A DNA stretch of 64,000 nt from Streptomyces albicerus (GTDB taxonomy: Bacteria; Actinomycetota; Actinomycetes; Streptomycetales; Streptomycetaceae): the NCBI RefSeq assembly GCF_008905045.1, contig NZ_VWMY01000031.1, positions 75,000-138,999 on the forward strand, read 5' to 3'. Within the stretch, counting starts at the first letter, position 1, and the number at the start of each line of letters is the position of its first letter. The notes beneath the pieces were generated by a model, which worked only from the letters and a program-made list of their open reading frames with translations, ran no database searches and was not told the origin of the DNA. Both the position numbers and the translations under genes were made by a program. Below, piece after piece: positions 49,369-57,931 of the stretch.

Positions 49369-49860
49369 ATGGCCATGGATATCATTCCTTACCCCATTGG
49401 CCCCCTCAACCCGAAGGTCCAGGACGTCCTGGTCGCGTTGCCGCTGTTCGCGGCGGTCTTCCTGTTCTTCGTACGGGTGCTGCCCCGCATAGAACGGGTG
49501 CTCGACGCGCGGGACCAGGCGACCAGAGGCGCCGCCAAGCAGGCCGAGGCGGTACGCGCCCGCGCCGAGGAGAAACGCGCCGAGGCGGAGGCGGCGCTCG
49601 CCGAGGCCCGGCACGACGCGGCCCGCATCCGGCAGCAGGCCTTCGAGGAGGGCGCCGCCGTGATCGCGGCAACCCGAGCCGAAGGACAACGCGAACGCGA
49701 CGCCATCCTGGCCGAGGGCCGCGCCCACATCGAAGCGGACTTCGCCGCCGCCGAGGCCGAACTCCGTATGTCCGTATCGGAGTTGGCCTCGGACTTGGCG
49801 AGCCGAGTCGTCGGCGAGCGGATCCCTACTCCCGTGAAGCCGAGATCCGGTCACGCTTAA
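49369..49860 (+). CDS. Orphan ATP synthase F0 subunit b-like (AtpF) protein
   Basis: 163 residues from ATG 49369. One N-terminal transmembrane helix (VLVALPLFAAVFLFFVRVLP) leads into a long charged helix rich in Ala, Glu and Arg (ARDQATRGAAKQAEAVRARA; EKRAEAEAALAEARHDAARI), ending ELASDLASRVVGERI. This is the architecture of the peripheral-stalk b subunit. No other ATP synthase gene is present, so it is a paralogue away from the main atp operon. It may act in another complex or as an alternative stalk. Confidence 0.8.
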   Translation: MAMDIIPYPIGPLNPKVQDVLVALPLFAAVFLFFVRVLPRIERVLDARDQATRGAAKQAEAVRARAEEKRAEAEAALAEARHDAARIRQQAFEEGAAVIAATRAEGQRERDAILAEGRAHIEADFAAAEAELRMSVSELASDLASRVVGERIPTPVKPRSGHA

Positions 49861-49877
49861 CGGGCCCAGTCAGGGGG

Positions 49878-49920
49878 GCGCCCCACAAGGGGCGCGGGGA
49901 ACTGCGCGACCAGCCCCCAC
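49878..49920. repeat. Type-A intergenic repeat with hairpin
   Basis: GCGCCCC-acaa-GGGGCGC hairpin, then GGGGAACTGCGCGACCAGCC CCCAC, the right arm of the element at 18191-18328. It follows the AtpF-like stop and precedes the convergent M1 peptidase end, so it probably acts as a terminator. Confidence 0.65.
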
Positions 49921-49973
49921 TGACCCGCACGATCCCACGGACCCGCGCCACCCCACCCGGCCCCGCGAAGCGC

Positions 49974-51467
49974 TCAGTGCTCATGCACTGAATTGGTAGC
50001 CGCGATCTTCTTCCAGGACTTCGGCTGCGCAGCAACCCCCTGCGACCGAGGCGCGATCGAAACGGCCCGCGCCGCGGGCGCACCCGGCTTCGACGCCTGA
50101 TAGAGCCACGTGTCGAACAGCGACGCAAGCGGCTTCCCCGACACCGACTCGGCATACTCCACGAAGTCACCGACCGTCGCGTTCCCGTGCGCGTACCGCG
50201 TCGGCCACCCCTTCAGAATGGCGAAGAACGCCTCGTCACCGACCTCGTTCCGCAGCGCCTGCAACGCCAGCGCCCCACGGTCGTACACGGCGAGATGGAA
50301 CTGGTTCTCCGGACCCGGATCCCCGGGCCTGACGGTCCAGAACGGATCGTCGGCAGGCCGCGACGCGTACACATAGTCCGCGATCTCCTGCGCCGTCCCC
50401 TCGCCCTCGTGCTCCGACCACAGCCACTGCGCGTACCGCGCGAAGCCCTCGTTGATCCAGATGTCCTTCCACCCGGCGACGGACACCGAGTCGCCGTACC
50501 ACTGGTGGGCCAGCTCATGGACCACCACGGACACGTTCGTACCGCTCGCGAACTGCCGCGGGCTGTAGAACGGCCGGGTCTGGGTCTCCAGCGCGTACCC
50601 GGTGTCGGTGTTCGGCACATAACCGCCCAGCGCGTTGAACGGATATGGCCCGAAGTATTCGGCGAGCCAGTCGGCGACCTCCCCGGTGCGCTCGATGCTC
50701 GCGCGCGCCGCCCCGTAGTTGTCGCCCAGATCCTTGCTGTACGCGTTGACGATCGGGATCCCGCTCTCCGACGTCCCGGTCGTGACGTCGAACTTCCCGA
50801 CCGCCAGCGTGGCGAGATAGGTGGCCTGCGGCTTGTTGGACCGCCAGCTGTACCGCGTCCAGCCGGCCCGTGAACTCACCGACTGCAGCGTGCCGTTGGA
50901 GATCGCCTGCGATCCGTCCGGCACGGCGACCGACACGTCGTACGTGGCCTTGTCCAGCGGATGGTCGTTACTGGGGAACCACCACCAGGCCGCCTCGGGC
51001 TCGTTCGCCCCGACCCCGCCGTCCGGTGTGCGGTGCCAGCTGGTGAACCCGTACGCCGTCTTCGAGGACGGCACCCCGCTGTAGCGCACCACGACCGTGA
51101 CGGCCGTGCCCTTGGGCAGCGGGTTCTTCGGCGTGACCTCCAGCTCGTGCTCGCCCGAGGTCGCGAACGACGCCTTGGCGCCGTTGACCCGGACCTCGCT
51201 CACATCGAGCAGAAAGTCCAGATTGAACCGGGAGAGGTCCTGCGTGGTTCTGGCCAGGAGGGTCGCCGTGCCCTCCAGCGTGTCCGTCGTCGGCTGGTAC
51301 TTGAGCCGCAGATCGTAGTGAGAGACGTCGTATCCGCCGTTGCCGTAGGCCGGGTAGTAGGGGTCGCCGATGCCCGGCGCCCCGGGGGAGTAGTCCGCCG
51401 CCGATGCCGGGATCGCCAGCAGCAGGGAGGTCGCGAGTGCGCCCGGGGCGATGAGTCTGCGGTGCAC
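49974..51467 (-). CDS. Secreted M1-family zinc metallopeptidase (aminopeptidase-like)
   Basis: 497 residues from GTG 51467 (GGAG 6 nt upstream; a TTG at 51479 is less likely). A signal peptide (HRRLIAPGALATSLLLAIPA) precedes the M1 fold. The zinc site is HELAHQWYGDSVSVAGWKDI followed by WINEGFARYAQWL, with two His and one Glu. The substrate-binding strand GALET appears as GYALETQTRPF. It cuts N-terminal residues from peptides outside the cell. Divergent from a two-gene S15/M14 peptidase operon. Confidence 0.9.
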   Translation of the reverse strand: MHRRLIAPGALATSLLLAIPASAADYSPGAPGIGDPYYPAYGNGGYDVSHYDLRLKYQPTTDTLEGTATLLARTTQDLSRFNLDFLLDVSEVRVNGAKASFATSGEHELEVTPKNPLPKGTAVTVVVRYSGVPSSKTAYGFTSWHRTPDGGVGANEPEAAWWWFPSNDHPLDKATYDVSVAVPDGSQAISNGTLQSVSSRAGWTRYSWRSNKPQATYLATLAVGKFDVTTGTSESGIPIVNAYSKDLGDNYGAARASIERTGEVADWLAEYFGPYPFNALGGYVPNTDTGYALETQTRPFYSPRQFASGTNVSVVVHELAHQWYGDSVSVAGWKDIWINEGFARYAQWLWSEHEGEGTAQEIADYVYASRPADDPFWTVRPGDPGPENQFHLAVYDRGALALQALRNEVGDEAFFAILKGWPTRYAHGNATVGDFVEYAESVSGKPLASLFDTWLYQASKPGAPAARAVSIAPRSQGVAAQPKSWKKIAATNSVHEH

Positions 51468-51682
51468 GTCAAGCTCCAAGTCGTAGGGGCACGAGGTCTT
51501 TTCGGAGCCTATTCAGTCCCTGTGAGCCCGCCTGTGTCCATGACCGCTCCTGTCACACGATCGCCATTCGGCCGACATGAGCGACTCCGCCCCACGCACC
51601 TTTCAAGCCACACCTCGGCCGAACCCCGCGCACCTCGAATGGCCCTCTTTTGCACAGGAGTTGACCGGAGTACCTTCCGCGC

Positions 51683-53644
51683 ATGCGGACACCAGCACGC
51701 CACATGCGCCTCATCACCTGGAGATCGCTCGCGACGGCGGCCACCGCCGCCCTGATGGCCACGCTCCTCGCCCCGACGGCGGCCCACAGCGCGCCGCGGG
51801 AGAGCACCCCCGTCCACTCGTACGAGAACGCGATCCGCGAATCCGTCTGGGTGGACACCAAACTGGACGGCGACAGCGACGGGAAGACCGACCGGGTCGC
51901 CGTCGACATCGTGCGCCCGCGCGAACCCGCCCAGCAGGGCCGCAAGATACCCGTGATCATGGACGCCAGTCCGTACTACTCCTGCTGCGGCCGCGGGAAC
52001 GAGAGCCAGAAGAAGACGTACGACGCGAACGGCAACGTCGTCCAGATGCCGCTGTTCTACGACAACTACTTCGTGCCGCGCGGCTACGCCTTCGTCGCCG
52101 TCGACCTCGCCGGGACCAACCGCTCCGACGGCTGTGTGGACGTCGGCGGCCGCTCCGACATCCAGTCCGCGAAGGCCGTCGTCGACTGGCTGAACGGCCG
52201 GGCCAAGGGCTACACCTCCCGTACAGGGAGTACGAAGGCCAAAGCCGGCTGGACCAACGGCAAGACGGGCATGATCGGCAAGAGCTACGACGGCACGATC
52301 GCCAACGGCGTCGCCGCCACCGGAGTCGAGGGCCTGGAGACGATCGTCCCCATCGCCGCCATCTCCTCCTGGTACGACTACTACTTCGCCAAGGGCGCCC
52401 CGCTCTACGACTCGGGCCCCGAATGGCTGTCCGACTACGTCGAGAGCCCCGACGCCCGCGCCAGGTGCGCCGCCGTCCAGCAGGAACTCGTCGAAGGAGC
52501 CCCGCGCACGGGCGACTGGACCAAGCTGTGGACCGAGCGCGACTACGTGAAGGACGTCCGCAAGGTCGACGCGAGCGTCTTCGTCATCCACGGCCAGCAG
52601 GACCTCAACGTCCGCCCCAAGCACTTCGGCCAGTGGTGGGACGCCCTCGCAGAGAACGGCGTCGAGCGCAAGATCTGGATCTCCCAGGTCGGCCACGTCG
52701 ACCCGTTCGACTTCCGCCGCGCCGAGTGGGTGGACACCCTGCACCGCTGGTTCGACCACGAACTCCTCGGCTATGACAACGGCATCGACGACGAGCCCAT
52801 GGCCGACATCGAGCGCGCCCCCGACCAGTGGGTCACGTCGAACGTCTGGCCGCCCCGCGCCACCGACACCGTGAAGCTGCGCCCGGGCAAGGGCGAGCAG
52901 GCGGGCGTCGGCACCCTCGGACTGCGTACCGGATCGGGCACCGAGACCTTCACCGACGACCCGCAGCAGGACGAGACCGACTGGGCAGCCCAGATCGACC
53001 GGCCGACGTCCGCCAAGGCCGGATTCATCACCAAGCCGCTCACCCGCGACGTCCGCCTGTCCGGCTCCTCCAAGGTGACCGTCACCGCCACCCCGAGCAC
53101 CTCCACCGCCCACCTCTCCGCGGTCCTCGTCGACCTGGGCCCGGACACCATCCGCGACTACGCCGCCGCGGGCGAGGGCATCGCCACGCTCACCGACCGC
53201 ACCTGCTGGGGCCCGAGCACCACCGGCGACAGCTCCTGCTACAAGGAGACCGAGGCCAAGACCGCCGACGTCGACTACACGGTGTTCAGCCGCGGCTGGG
53301 CCGACCTCGGCAACCACGCCTCCGACCTGACGGGCGCCCCGCTCACCCCGGGCAAGCCCTACACCATCACCCTCGACCTGCACGTCAGCGACCACGTCGT
53401 CCCGGCGGGACACCGCCTGGCGCTGATCGTCGCCGGCACCGACAAGGACCTCATCGACCCGCCGTCGAGCACGCCCACGCTCACCCTCGACCTGTCCCGT
53501 ACGTCGGCCCGCGTACCGCTCGTCGGAGGCACCGCCGCCTTCGACCGCGCCACCTCCGGATCCGCGTACGTCACTCCTGACGCCACCCTCGACGGCGTCG
53601 CCGAGCCGCGCGCCCCGCACCGCGTCCCCGGAGGCAGCAACTGA
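51683..53644 (+). CDS. Secreted Xaa-Pro dipeptidyl-peptidase (S15/CocE-NonD type)
   Basis: 653 residues. A signal peptide spans about 1-35 (LITWRSLATAATAALMATLL). The nucleophile Ser lies in GMIGKSYDGTIANGVAA. Catalytic Asp lies near VIHGQQDLNVRP and His in SQVGHVDPFDFRRAEWV. The C-terminal ~220-residue beta-sandwich (from PPRATDTVKLRPG) is the X-Pro dipeptidyl-peptidase C domain. It removes X-Pro dipeptides outside the cell. Its stop overlaps the M14 gene's start by one base (TGATG). MRTP (51683) is used; MRLITW at 51704 is an alternative start. Confidence 0.88.
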   Translation: MRTPARHMRLITWRSLATAATAALMATLLAPTAAHSAPRESTPVHSYENAIRESVWVDTKLDGDSDGKTDRVAVDIVRPREPAQQGRKIPVIMDASPYYSCCGRGNESQKKTYDANGNVVQMPLFYDNYFVPRGYAFVAVDLAGTNRSDGCVDVGGRSDIQSAKAVVDWLNGRAKGYTSRTGSTKAKAGWTNGKTGMIGKSYDGTIANGVAATGVEGLETIVPIAAISSWYDYYFAKGAPLYDSGPEWLSDYVESPDARARCAAVQQELVEGAPRTGDWTKLWTERDYVKDVRKVDASVFVIHGQQDLNVRPKHFGQWWDALAENGVERKIWISQVGHVDPFDFRRAEWVDTLHRWFDHELLGYDNGIDDEPMADIERAPDQWVTSNVWPPRATDTVKLRPGKGEQAGVGTLGLRTGSGTETFTDDPQQDETDWAAQIDRPTSAKAGFITKPLTRDVRLSGSSKVTVTATPSTSTAHLSAVLVDLGPDTIRDYAAAGEGIATLTDRTCWGPSTTGDSSCYKETEAKTADVDYTVFSRGWADLGNHASDLTGAPLTPGKPYTITLDLHVSDHVVPAGHRLALIVAGTDKDLIDPPSSTPTLTLDLSRTSARVPLVGGTAAFDRATSGSAYVTPDATLDGVAEPRAPHRVPGGSN

Positions 53645-54921
53645 TGACGCCCCGCCACATCGGAGCCCTCGCCCTAACGGCGGCGGTGCTCATCGCACCC
53701 CTCCTGACGGTGCCCGCCCACGCGACGGAACGCCCGCCGCGTACCGGATTCGAGCAGACCGACGGCGCGCGCTGGACCACCCAGCCCGAGGAGCAGGACT
53801 TCCTCGCCGCCGTCGACAAGTCGAGCGACCGGGTGTCGCTCACCCGGATCGGCACCACCAAACAGGACCGCCCGCTCCAGCTCGTACGCATCGGCAGCCG
53901 GCACGCGGCCAACACCGTGCTGCTCGTATGCAGCCAGCACGGCGACGAACCGTCCGGACGCGAGGCCTGCCTCACCACCGTCCGCGACCTCGCGTACGCG
54001 AAGGACGCCGCCACACGGAAGTTCCTCGACCGCACCACACTGCTCGTCGTGCCCACCGCCAACCCGGACGGCCGGGCCGCCGACACCCGCGGCAACAGCG
54101 ACGGCGTCGACATCAACCGCGACCACCTCGCGCTGCGGACGGCCGAGGCACGGGCCATGGCCGCCGTCGTCCGCGACCGCAGGCCCGACGTCGTCTACGA
54201 CCTGCACGAGTACGGGGCCACGCCGCCGTACTACGACAAGGACCTCTTCGACCTCTGGCCGCGCAACCTCAACACCGACGCGGCCGTGCACGACGAGGCG
54301 CAGACCCTGTCACAGGCGTACGTGCGGCCCGCGGCCGAGGGAGCGGGGTACTCGACCGGGACGTACGGCATCTGGACCGACCCCGTGACCGGCGAACCGA
54401 TCCGGCAGGTCGCGGGCGACGGGCAGGAGCGGATCCTGCGGAACATGTCCGGCGTCAAACACGGCGTCGGACTGCTCATCGAGAGCCGCGTCGGCCCCCT
54501 CACCGATGCCGAGAAGGCCGACGAGGCGCTCAACAACCGGCGCCGAGTGCACTCCCAACTGGCCGCGCTGGACGGGCTGTTGGACTTCACGGACGAGCGG
54601 CGCACCCGGGTCGAGGCGGCCACGTCGGCGGCCCGTCTCGCCGGCTACCGGGACAGCGGCCCGGTCTACGTCGGCGGCGCGGACAACGACCCGGCCGAAC
54701 CGTCCGAGACCATCCAGGACCCGCCCTGCGCCTACCGGCTCACCGCCGGGCAGTACGCGGAACTCAAGGACGAACTCGCACTGCACGGAGTCAAGGTGAG
54801 GCAGGACGCCGAGGGCACCTACGTACCGCTGCGCCAGTCCCTGCGCGCCCTCGTCCCGCTGCTGCTCGACGAACGCGCCCCGTACCATCTCGCTGTCGGG
54901 GAACCAGACACCGGCTGCTGA
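53644..54921 (+). CDS. Secreted M14-family zinc carboxypeptidase
   Basis: 425 residues from ATG 53644, translationally coupled to the S15 gene. A signal peptide (HIGALALTAAVLIAPLLTVP) comes first. Zinc ligands are in CSQHGDEPSGREAC (HxxE) and YDLHEYGATPP (His). The catalytic Glu is in GVGLLIESRVG. Substrate-binding VDINRDH fits the DIN-R motif of metallocarboxypeptidases. It removes C-terminal residues, complementing the neighbouring peptidases. The last ~110 residues lie outside the peptidase core. Confidence 0.9.
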   Translation: MTPRHIGALALTAAVLIAPLLTVPAHATERPPRTGFEQTDGARWTTQPEEQDFLAAVDKSSDRVSLTRIGTTKQDRPLQLVRIGSRHAANTVLLVCSQHGDEPSGREACLTTVRDLAYAKDAATRKFLDRTTLLVVPTANPDGRAADTRGNSDGVDINRDHLALRTAEARAMAAVVRDRRPDVVYDLHEYGATPPYYDKDLFDLWPRNLNTDAAVHDEAQTLSQAYVRPAAEGAGYSTGTYGIWTDPVTGEPIRQVAGDGQERILRNMSGVKHGVGLLIESRVGPLTDAEKADEALNNRRRVHSQLAALDGLLDFTDERRTRVEAATSAARLAGYRDSGPVYVGGADNDPAEPSETIQDPPCAYRLTAGQYAELKDELALHGVKVRQDAEGTYVPLRQSLRALVPLLLDERAPYHLAVGEPDTGC

Positions 54922-55009
54922 GACAAGTGTGATCGGCGGCACCTGTGGTAGGTCCTATGGCGTAACGAGAAAGCAGCGTCCATATGGCTTCCACGGGAAG
55001 GTGCCGCCG

Positions 55010-56719
55010 ATGACTGAGGACCTGAGGAAGCGAGGAGGCCGGGAAGATCCGTCGGACATTCCCGACGCTCCCGACCATCAGACCGACCGGGTGGTGTTCG
55101 GCGTGACCGCCGCCATCACCGTTGCCTTCGTGATCTGGGGTGCGGTCGGAACGGACTCGCTGGAGAGCGTCTCCGGGGACATGCTCGAAGGCCTGATCCA
55201 CAACGGAGGCTGGGCCTTCATCCTGGCCGCCTCCGCCTTCGTGGTCTTCGCGCTGTGGCTCGCGGTCAGCCGCTACGGCGCGATCCGCCTCGGCGCCGAG
55301 GACGAGCAGCCGGAGTTCCGCACGGTGTCCTGGGTCGCGATGATGTTCAGCGCCGGCATGGGCATCGGCCTGATGTTTTACGGGGTGAGCGAGCCGCTCT
55401 CGCACTACACGACCCCTCCGCCGGGTACCAGCCCCGCCGACTCCGCCGAACGCATGGAGACGGCGATGGCCACCACCCTCTTCCACTGGTCGCTGCATCC
55501 CTGGGCGATCTACGCGGTGGTCGGCCTCGCCATCGCCTACAGCACGTTCCGCAAGCGCCGCCGCCAGACCATCAGCGCGGTCTTCACCCCGCTCATCGGC
55601 GAGAAGCACGCCAACGGCGGCACCGGCCGCGCGATCGACATCCTCGCGATCATCGCCACCGTCTTCGGTTCCGCTGCCTCACTCGGTCTGGGCGCGCTCC
55701 AGATCGGCTCCGGTTTCCAGGAGCTGGACTGGATGGACGACGTCAGCACCGGCCTGCTCGTCGCCATCATCGCGGTGCTGACGCTGGCCTTCGTCGCCTC
55801 CGCCGTCTCGGGCATCGAGAGAGGCATCCAGTGGTTGTCGAACATCAACATGGTTCTTGCGCTGGCGCTCGCCCTGTTCGTCTTCGTCGCGGGACCGACG
55901 ATCATCATCCTCGACCTGCTGCCCACCTCGATCTTCTCCTTCCTCGGTGACCTGCCTGAGCTCGCCGGCCGCACCGATGCGAGCGGCGGAGAGGGCGTCG
56001 CGGACTGGCTGGCCAGCTGGACCGTCTTCTACTGGGCGTGGTGGATCTCCTGGACGCCGTTCGTCGGCATGTTCATCGCCCGCATCAGCCGCGGCCGCAC
56101 CATCCGTCAGTTCGTCGGCGGCGTCATTCTCGTGCCCAGCACCGTCAGCCTGATCTGGTTCGCGGTCTTCGGCGGTGCGTCGATGAAGTTGCAGGAGGCC
56201 GGACAGCTTCGCGGTGAGACGACCCCCGAGGGTCAACTCTTCGGGGTCCTGCACGAGTTCCCCATCGCGACCGCCACCAGCCTGCTGGTGATGATCCTCG
56301 TCGGCATCTTCTTCGTCTCGGGAGCCGACGCCGCGTCCATCGTGATGGGCACGCTCTCCCAGAAGGGCGCCCTCGAACCCGGCCGCTTCGTCGTGGTGTT
56401 CTGGGGCGTGGTGACCGGAGGCGTCGCCGCCATCATGCTGCTCATCGGCAGCGGCCAGGCCGACGCGCTCACCGGTCTGCGGAACCTCACGATCCTGGCC
56501 GCGGCCCCGTTCGCCCTCGTGATGATCGGCATGTGCGTCGCGCTCATGCGCGACCTGCGCCAGGACCCGGTCATCGTGCGCCGCGAGATGGGCTCCGAGG
56601 CCGTCGGACTCGCGGTGATCGAGGGCCACAAGAAGTACGACGGCGAATTCGGGATCAGGGTCGGCCCGGGCCCCGGCACGGACACGGAGGGAGACCCAAT
56701 CGGCCACGACCACGTTTGA
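55010..56719 (+). CDS. BCCT-family transporter (betaine/choline/carnitine)
   Basis: 569 residues from ATG 55010 (GGGAAGG upstream). About twelve membrane helices. The BCCT signature is in SWTVFYWAWWISWTPFVGMF and FIARISRGRTIRQFVGG, with the earlier MMFSAGMGIGLMFYGVSEPL unwound helix. It imports quaternary ammonium compounds with Na+ or H+, often for osmoprotection. The acidic/basic N- and C-tails are cytoplasmic. It stands alone after the peptidase operon; a type-B repeat follows. Confidence 0.93.
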   Translation: MTEDLRKRGGREDPSDIPDAPDHQTDRVVFGVTAAITVAFVIWGAVGTDSLESVSGDMLEGLIHNGGWAFILAASAFVVFALWLAVSRYGAIRLGAEDEQPEFRTVSWVAMMFSAGMGIGLMFYGVSEPLSHYTTPPPGTSPADSAERMETAMATTLFHWSLHPWAIYAVVGLAIAYSTFRKRRRQTISAVFTPLIGEKHANGGTGRAIDILAIIATVFGSAASLGLGALQIGSGFQELDWMDDVSTGLLVAIIAVLTLAFVASAVSGIERGIQWLSNINMVLALALALFVFVAGPTIIILDLLPTSIFSFLGDLPELAGRTDASGGEGVADWLASWTVFYWAWWISWTPFVGMFIARISRGRTIRQFVGGVILVPSTVSLIWFAVFGGASMKLQEAGQLRGETTPEGQLFGVLHEFPIATATSLLVMILVGIFFVSGADAASIVMGTLSQKGALEPGRFVVVFWGVVTGGVAAIMLLIGSGQADALTGLRNLTILAAAPFALVMIGMCVALMRDLRQDPVIVRREMGSEAVGLAVIEGHKKYDGEFGIRVGPGPGTDTEGDPIGHDHV

Positions 56720-56742
56720 GCTGTTTTGACGAGGTTCGGTGT

Positions 56743-56880
56743 CCCCGCGCCCCCTTTAGGGGCGCGGGGCTGTGACATATGCGGCTCCGCCGCGATGGGA
56801 GTCCCCCCGCTCATGGGGGTCCCCCCGCTCGAGCGAAGCCGAGAGTGGGGGAGCGACCAGCCACCGACGGCCCGCGCTCA
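56743..56880. repeat. Compound type-B repeat with an inserted second repeat
   Basis: The perfect hairpin CCCCGCGCCCC-cttta-GGGGCGCGGGG (56743-56769) is followed by the type-B TGTGACATATGCGGCTCCGC. At about 56798 a second element is inserted: GTCCCCCCGCTCATGGGGGT, CCCCCCGCTCGAGCGAAGCC, GAGAGTGGGGGAGC. The type-B sequence then resumes (GCGACCAGCCACCGACGGCC CGC). The inserted element is itself a palindromic Streptomyces repeat. Confidence 0.65.
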
Positions 56881-56905
56881 ACGGACCGCCCTTCCCGCGG
56901 AGCGC

Positions 56906-57865
56906 TCAGCGGAGCGCCCCGCGGGAGGCGAGCCCGACCGCCTCCCGCGCACAACCCCAGGCGACCGTGATACCCGCCCCGCCGTGCCCGTAGTTGTGCA
57001 CCAGCACCCGCCCGCCGGGCAGGAGTTCACGCTCCAGCCGCACCGCGTGCCGGACCGGCCGCAACCCCACCCGGTGATCGATGACCCGCGCCCCGGCGAT
57101 CTCCGGCCGCAGCACCGCACAGCGCCGCACGATCTCCTCGGCCACCGTGGCATCGGGCGTCAGCGACCACGCGTCCTCGTCGGTTGTGCCGCCCAGGATC
57201 AGCCCGCCCGGCTGCGGAAAGAAGTATGTCGACTTGGCGCCGGTATGCCCCGACGTGAGCCAGGTGGTCACACCGGGGTTCTCCACGACGACCAACTGCC
57301 CCCGCACCGGCCGCACCGCCGGATCCGGTACGAGATCCCGGGCACCGAGCCCCGTGCAGTTGACCACGACCGGCGCTTCGACCTCCGAGAGATCCGTGAC
57401 GTACCGTTCCTCGATCGTGCCGCCCGCCGCGGCGAACCGTCGGCGCAGCCACGCCAGATGAACCGGCATGTCGATCAGCGGCAACCGCGCCCACAGGCCC
57501 ACCCCCGCGTACTCGGCGGCCGTGGCCGCCCGCAGTCCGGACACCCGCGCCGCCCACGACCCGAGCCCGTCCAGCCGCGTCTCACCGTGTACGCCCTCGA
57601 CCAGGCGTACGCCCGTCTCCTCGGGCCGCAACGCCAACTCCTCGTACACGGACAGTGATTGCAGCGCCCACTCGCCGACGAGCGCCTCCGGATCGATGCG
57701 GTACGGCCACCACAGCGCACCCGCAACCGCCGAGGTGGTCCGCTCGGCGGGCTCCCGCGCCCAGATCCGTACGCGTCTGCCGCGCTCGGCCAACGCGACG
57801 GCCGTCGTCAGCCCGATGACACCGCTGCCGACCACGATCACATCACCGCGTCGATCACTCTCCAT
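56906..57865 (-). CDS. D-amino-acid oxidase (FAD)
   Basis: 319 residues. FAD motif VIVVGSGVIGLTTAVALAER. Active-site segments VAGALWWPYRI, GLRPVRHAVRLERE and the C-terminal HNYGHGGAGITVAWGCA match eukaryote-type D-amino-acid oxidases, where Arg and Tyr bind the carboxylate. It oxidises D-amino acids to keto acids, ammonia and H2O2. It is separated from the BCCT gene by the compound repeat and has no partner gene. ATG 57865 is the only fitting start. Confidence 0.92.
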   Translation of the reverse strand: MESDRRGDVIVVGSGVIGLTTAVALAERGRRVRIWAREPAERTTSAVAGALWWPYRIDPEALVGEWALQSLSVYEELALRPEETGVRLVEGVHGETRLDGLGSWAARVSGLRAATAAEYAGVGLWARLPLIDMPVHLAWLRRRFAAAGGTIEERYVTDLSEVEAPVVVNCTGLGARDLVPDPAVRPVRGQLVVVENPGVTTWLTSGHTGAKSTYFFPQPGGLILGGTTDEDAWSLTPDATVAEEIVRRCAVLRPEIAGARVIDHRVGLRPVRHAVRLERELLPGGRVLVHNYGHGGAGITVAWGCAREAVGLASRGALR

Positions 57866-57931
57866 GCGGGGACGTTAGCGGAATCTGTCATGCCGTGCTC
57901 AGACCGCGCTTACTCTGGGGATACTCACAGC

